Origin: a virus
Length of the DNA stretch: 30,067 nucleotides
Strand: one strand, 5' to 3'
IMG/VR virus record: IMGVR_UViG_3300015262_000027
Span: 1 to 30,067 of that record
Part shown: positions 28,741-30,067 of the stretch, piece after piece
How the letters are laid out: every line of letters starts with the position of its first letter
How positions within the stretch are numbered: position 1 is the first letter of the stretch
The notes under the pieces: model-generated
Told to the model about the DNA's origin: nothing
The model's database searches: none
Seen by the model: only the letters and a program-made list of their open reading frames with translations
Program-made: the position numbers and the translations under genes

Positions 28741-29103
28741 ATGAGCATGACGGATCGCGAGTTGCTGGAACTGGCAGCAAAGGCCGCAGGGTACGACGTA
28801 AAACTTAGCCCTTCTGGCTTTCCGTATTTTCAGGCTGGGCTTGATACGAAGATGTGGAACCCATTGAGCGACGACGGTGAGGCGTTGCGCCTGGCGGTGC
28901 TGCTATCGCTTCGAATCGAGCCGTACACTGGCGTGAGGATCCATGAAAAATACGCGGTAGCGAATATCACTGATGTGTATAGCCTGCACAGCTACGATGT
29001 GAAGCTGAGCGAGCTGCACGGCCTTGATCCGGCAGCGGCAACCCGCCGAGCAATCGTCCGCGCAGCCGCCGAGATTGGCAAAGCCATGCAGACAGGGGAT
29101 TGA
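28741..29103 (+). CDS. Conserved phage hypothetical protein
   Basis: A 120-residue protein. MTDRELLELAAKAAGYDVK and MWNPLSDDGEALRLAVLLSLRI form a pattern I recall from many small phage proteins of unknown function. The C-terminal helix AAATRRAIVRAAAEIGKAM is also characteristic. GGGAAGGAT precedes ATG 28741; 28747 is a possible alternative. Confidence 0.65.
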   Translation: MSMTDRELLELAAKAAGYDVKLSPSGFPYFQAGLDTKMWNPLSDDGEALRLAVLLSLRIEPYTGVRIHEKYAVANITDVYSLHSYDVKLSELHGLDPAAATRRAIVRAAAEIGKAMQTGD

Positions 29104-29106
29104 TCG

Positions 29107-29289
29107 ATGGCAACCATCACCGAAATACGCGCCATGCTCGAGCGCGGCGAAACCGTGAGCCTTCAGCGCAAATATGTCGCGGCAGTTCTTGAAGGGCTTG
29201 CAGCAGATCCGCGCGGGACCGAAGTCTACAAAGTGATCCCGCGCCCGGGCCGCATGTCCGATATCGTTATGGAGGGGAGAAGTCGATGA
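29107..29289 (+). CDS. Small hypothetical protein
   Basis: A 60-residue protein (MATITEIRAMLERGETVSLQRKYVAAVLEGLA...) beginning three bases after the previous stop codon, probably reusing a terminating ribosome. Its TGA overlaps the next ATG. Function unknown. Confidence 0.55.
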   Translation: MATITEIRAMLERGETVSLQRKYVAAVLEGLAADPRGTEVYKVIPRPGRMSDIVMEGRSR

Positions 29290-29384
29290 GTACGGATCAA
29301 GCGCCACAAAACGACGAATCGCAAAACGTGGCGCGGATTGAGCGGGGTAGCGATCAGGCCAGAACTTTCAGCGCAGCCTTATAG
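29286..29384 (+). CDS. Short ORF, possibly truncated at the module junction
   Basis: A 32-residue frame (MSTDQAPQNDESQNVARIER...) with a strong GGAGGGGAG before its ATG and ATGA coupling. It runs 31 bases into the 3' end of the convergent endolysin gene, and its last residues look like antisense of that gene. It may be the remnant of a longer protein cut when the endolysin module joined here. Confidence 0.45.
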   Translation: MSTDQAPQNDESQNVARIERGSDQARTFSAAL

Positions 29385-29905
29385 AAGGTCTCGCGCTCTG
29401 CCAGGCCGTTGTACCCGCCATTGATGCGCTTTGTGATCCCTTGGAAGTCACCCTTGTCAGCCAGCGCGTTCAAGTTGCGAGAATTCCAGAACCAGGCCGC
29501 CGACTTGCACGCCCACTCGGCCTGCTCGAGCAACTCGGGCGTGCGCAGCAGGCGGTCATCGCCGAACAGGGCTTTGCTGCATGCGAGGTAGTTGTCGCGG
29601 CCGGTGATCTGGATAAGGCCGCGTCCGCGATATCGTTGGCCGTCGCCGTCAGCCTCAGGCGTATTGCCCAGGCGCGCAGCCAGCGTCCCGGTGTCGTACT
29701 TGCTCAGGTACTGGTCACCGCCCAGCTCGCGCACGTAGCGGAACTGGCCGGACTCATGGCCGACCTGGGCAATGAAGGCGGCCATGCGCAGGCGCGTGTT
29801 GATCTGGTATTTGTCCATGGCCAGCGTGAGTGCGGACGCAAAAACGCCGGCTTGATTGCGGGCGTTCGGGAGGATCTGCAGCAGTTGAGACTCTGTGATA
29901 GACAT
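29354..29905 (-). CDS. GH19 endolysin
   Basis: A 183-residue glycoside hydrolase family 19 (chitinase-type) lysozyme that cleaves peptidoglycan at host lysis. AAFIAQVGHESGQFRYVRELG carries the catalytic Glu (HESG), and DGQRYRGRGLIQITGRDNY is the family's RGRGxxQxTGR motif, followed by WNSRNLNALAD and TKRINGGYNG. There is no signal peptide, so it needs a holin. GGGTAA is 7 bases before ATG 29905. It is divergent from the acyltransferase and convergent with the accessory cluster. Confidence 0.92.
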   Translation of the reverse strand: MSITESQLLQILPNARNQAGVFASALTLAMDKYQINTRLRMAAFIAQVGHESGQFRYVRELGGDQYLSKYDTGTLAARLGNTPEADGDGQRYRGRGLIQITGRDNYLACSKALFGDDRLLRTPELLEQAEWACKSAAWFWNSRNLNALADKGDFQGITKRINGGYNGLAERETFYKAALKVLA

Positions 29906-29945
29906 CGTATTCTTACCCGTTTAAATAATGAGGTGCGTGAAAATA

Positions 29946-30067
29946 ATGCAAGCTCAACGGATTGACTCACTTACATCGCTGAGGTTTATTGCGGCCGCCT
30001 TGGTGGTTATATTCCATTCAAAAGGCATGTTTGGTGGCTTTTCATTCGCGCCACACTTCTCTCTAAC
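29946..30067 (+). CDS. Membrane acyltransferase (3' end off window)
   Basis: Only 40 codons are visible: MQAQRIDSLTSLRFIAAALVVIFHSKGMFG, matching the N-terminus of acyltransferase family 3 (OafA/YrhL), which acetylates O-antigen or exopolysaccharide. The first helix and the conserved LR-IAA..V...H motif with its presumed active His are present. GAGGTG lies 10 bases upstream; an in-frame ATG at 29928 is possible. In temperate phages such genes change host serotype and block superinfection; this is inferred from placement beside the endolysin at the edge of the accessory cluster. Confidence 0.8.
   Translation, partial: MQAQRIDSLTSLRFIAAALVVIFHSKGMFGGFSFAPHFSL

Overview
The window looks like part of a temperate siphophage-like genome of a Pseudomonas host. 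It carries a lambda-type early region (Cro, O, P, NinB, NinG, NinX-like, Red beta, YqaJ exonuclease, SSB, integrase), a tRNA cluster, a holin and a GH19 endolysin. Protein resemblances (a Pseudomonas-type PHA depolymerase, YqaJ/Bet module, Ea22-like protein) and GC-rich codon use suggest Pseudomonas of the fluorescens/putida kind; this is an inference from sequence alone. A ParA / ribbon-helix-helix partition pair with matching dyads and a KorA/TrfB-like regulator add plasmid character, so the element may be a phage-plasmid or descend from one, although it also encodes a tyrosine integrase.

Layout. Positions 1-15451 are almost entirely a leftward (minus) lytic-type operon that starts at cro. 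In transcription order it holds cro, small regulators, a NinX-like protein, a KorA-like protein, an HNH nuclease, O (with an iteron origin inside the gene), P, an Ea22-like gene broken by a frameshift, a C5-methyltransferase-like protein, a helix-turn-helix protein, a PhaZ-like depolymerase, NinB, NinG, a PP-type phosphatase, a T5 A1-like metallophosphoesterase, tRNA-Gly, tRNA-Ser and tRNA-Tyr, an exported protein and a holin cut by the left edge. Most neighbours are translationally coupled through 4-base ATGA or GTGA overlaps. The only rightward insert is parA-parB (9442-10271), bracketed by identical GTGAGT-N5-ACTCAC dyads.

Positions 15452-16149 are a roughly 700-base control region. It has a cro promoter and a long rightward leader with a boxA/boxB-like (nut) pair, but no divergent CI repressor gene. 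Positions 16150-25578 are the rightward early operon: small accessory genes, Red beta, an exonuclease interrupted by an amber codon just before its catalytic motif, SSB, DNA-binding proteins, a DUF4942-type adenine methyltransferase and the integrase. Positions 25579-29384 hold a further rightward accessory cluster behind its own promoter: an HNH/AP2 nuclease, zinc-ribbon proteins and a Lar-like anti-restriction protein. The right end has a leftward endolysin and a divergent membrane acyltransferase that runs off the window.

The most unusual signals are four. A PHA depolymerase gene is coupled into a phage nin operon. A 16-18 bp dyad (GTCYCT-N4-AGRGAC) is scattered through the control regions. 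Matching partition-like dyads flank par and related half-sites recur elsewhere. The usual CI gene is absent beside an intact cro.
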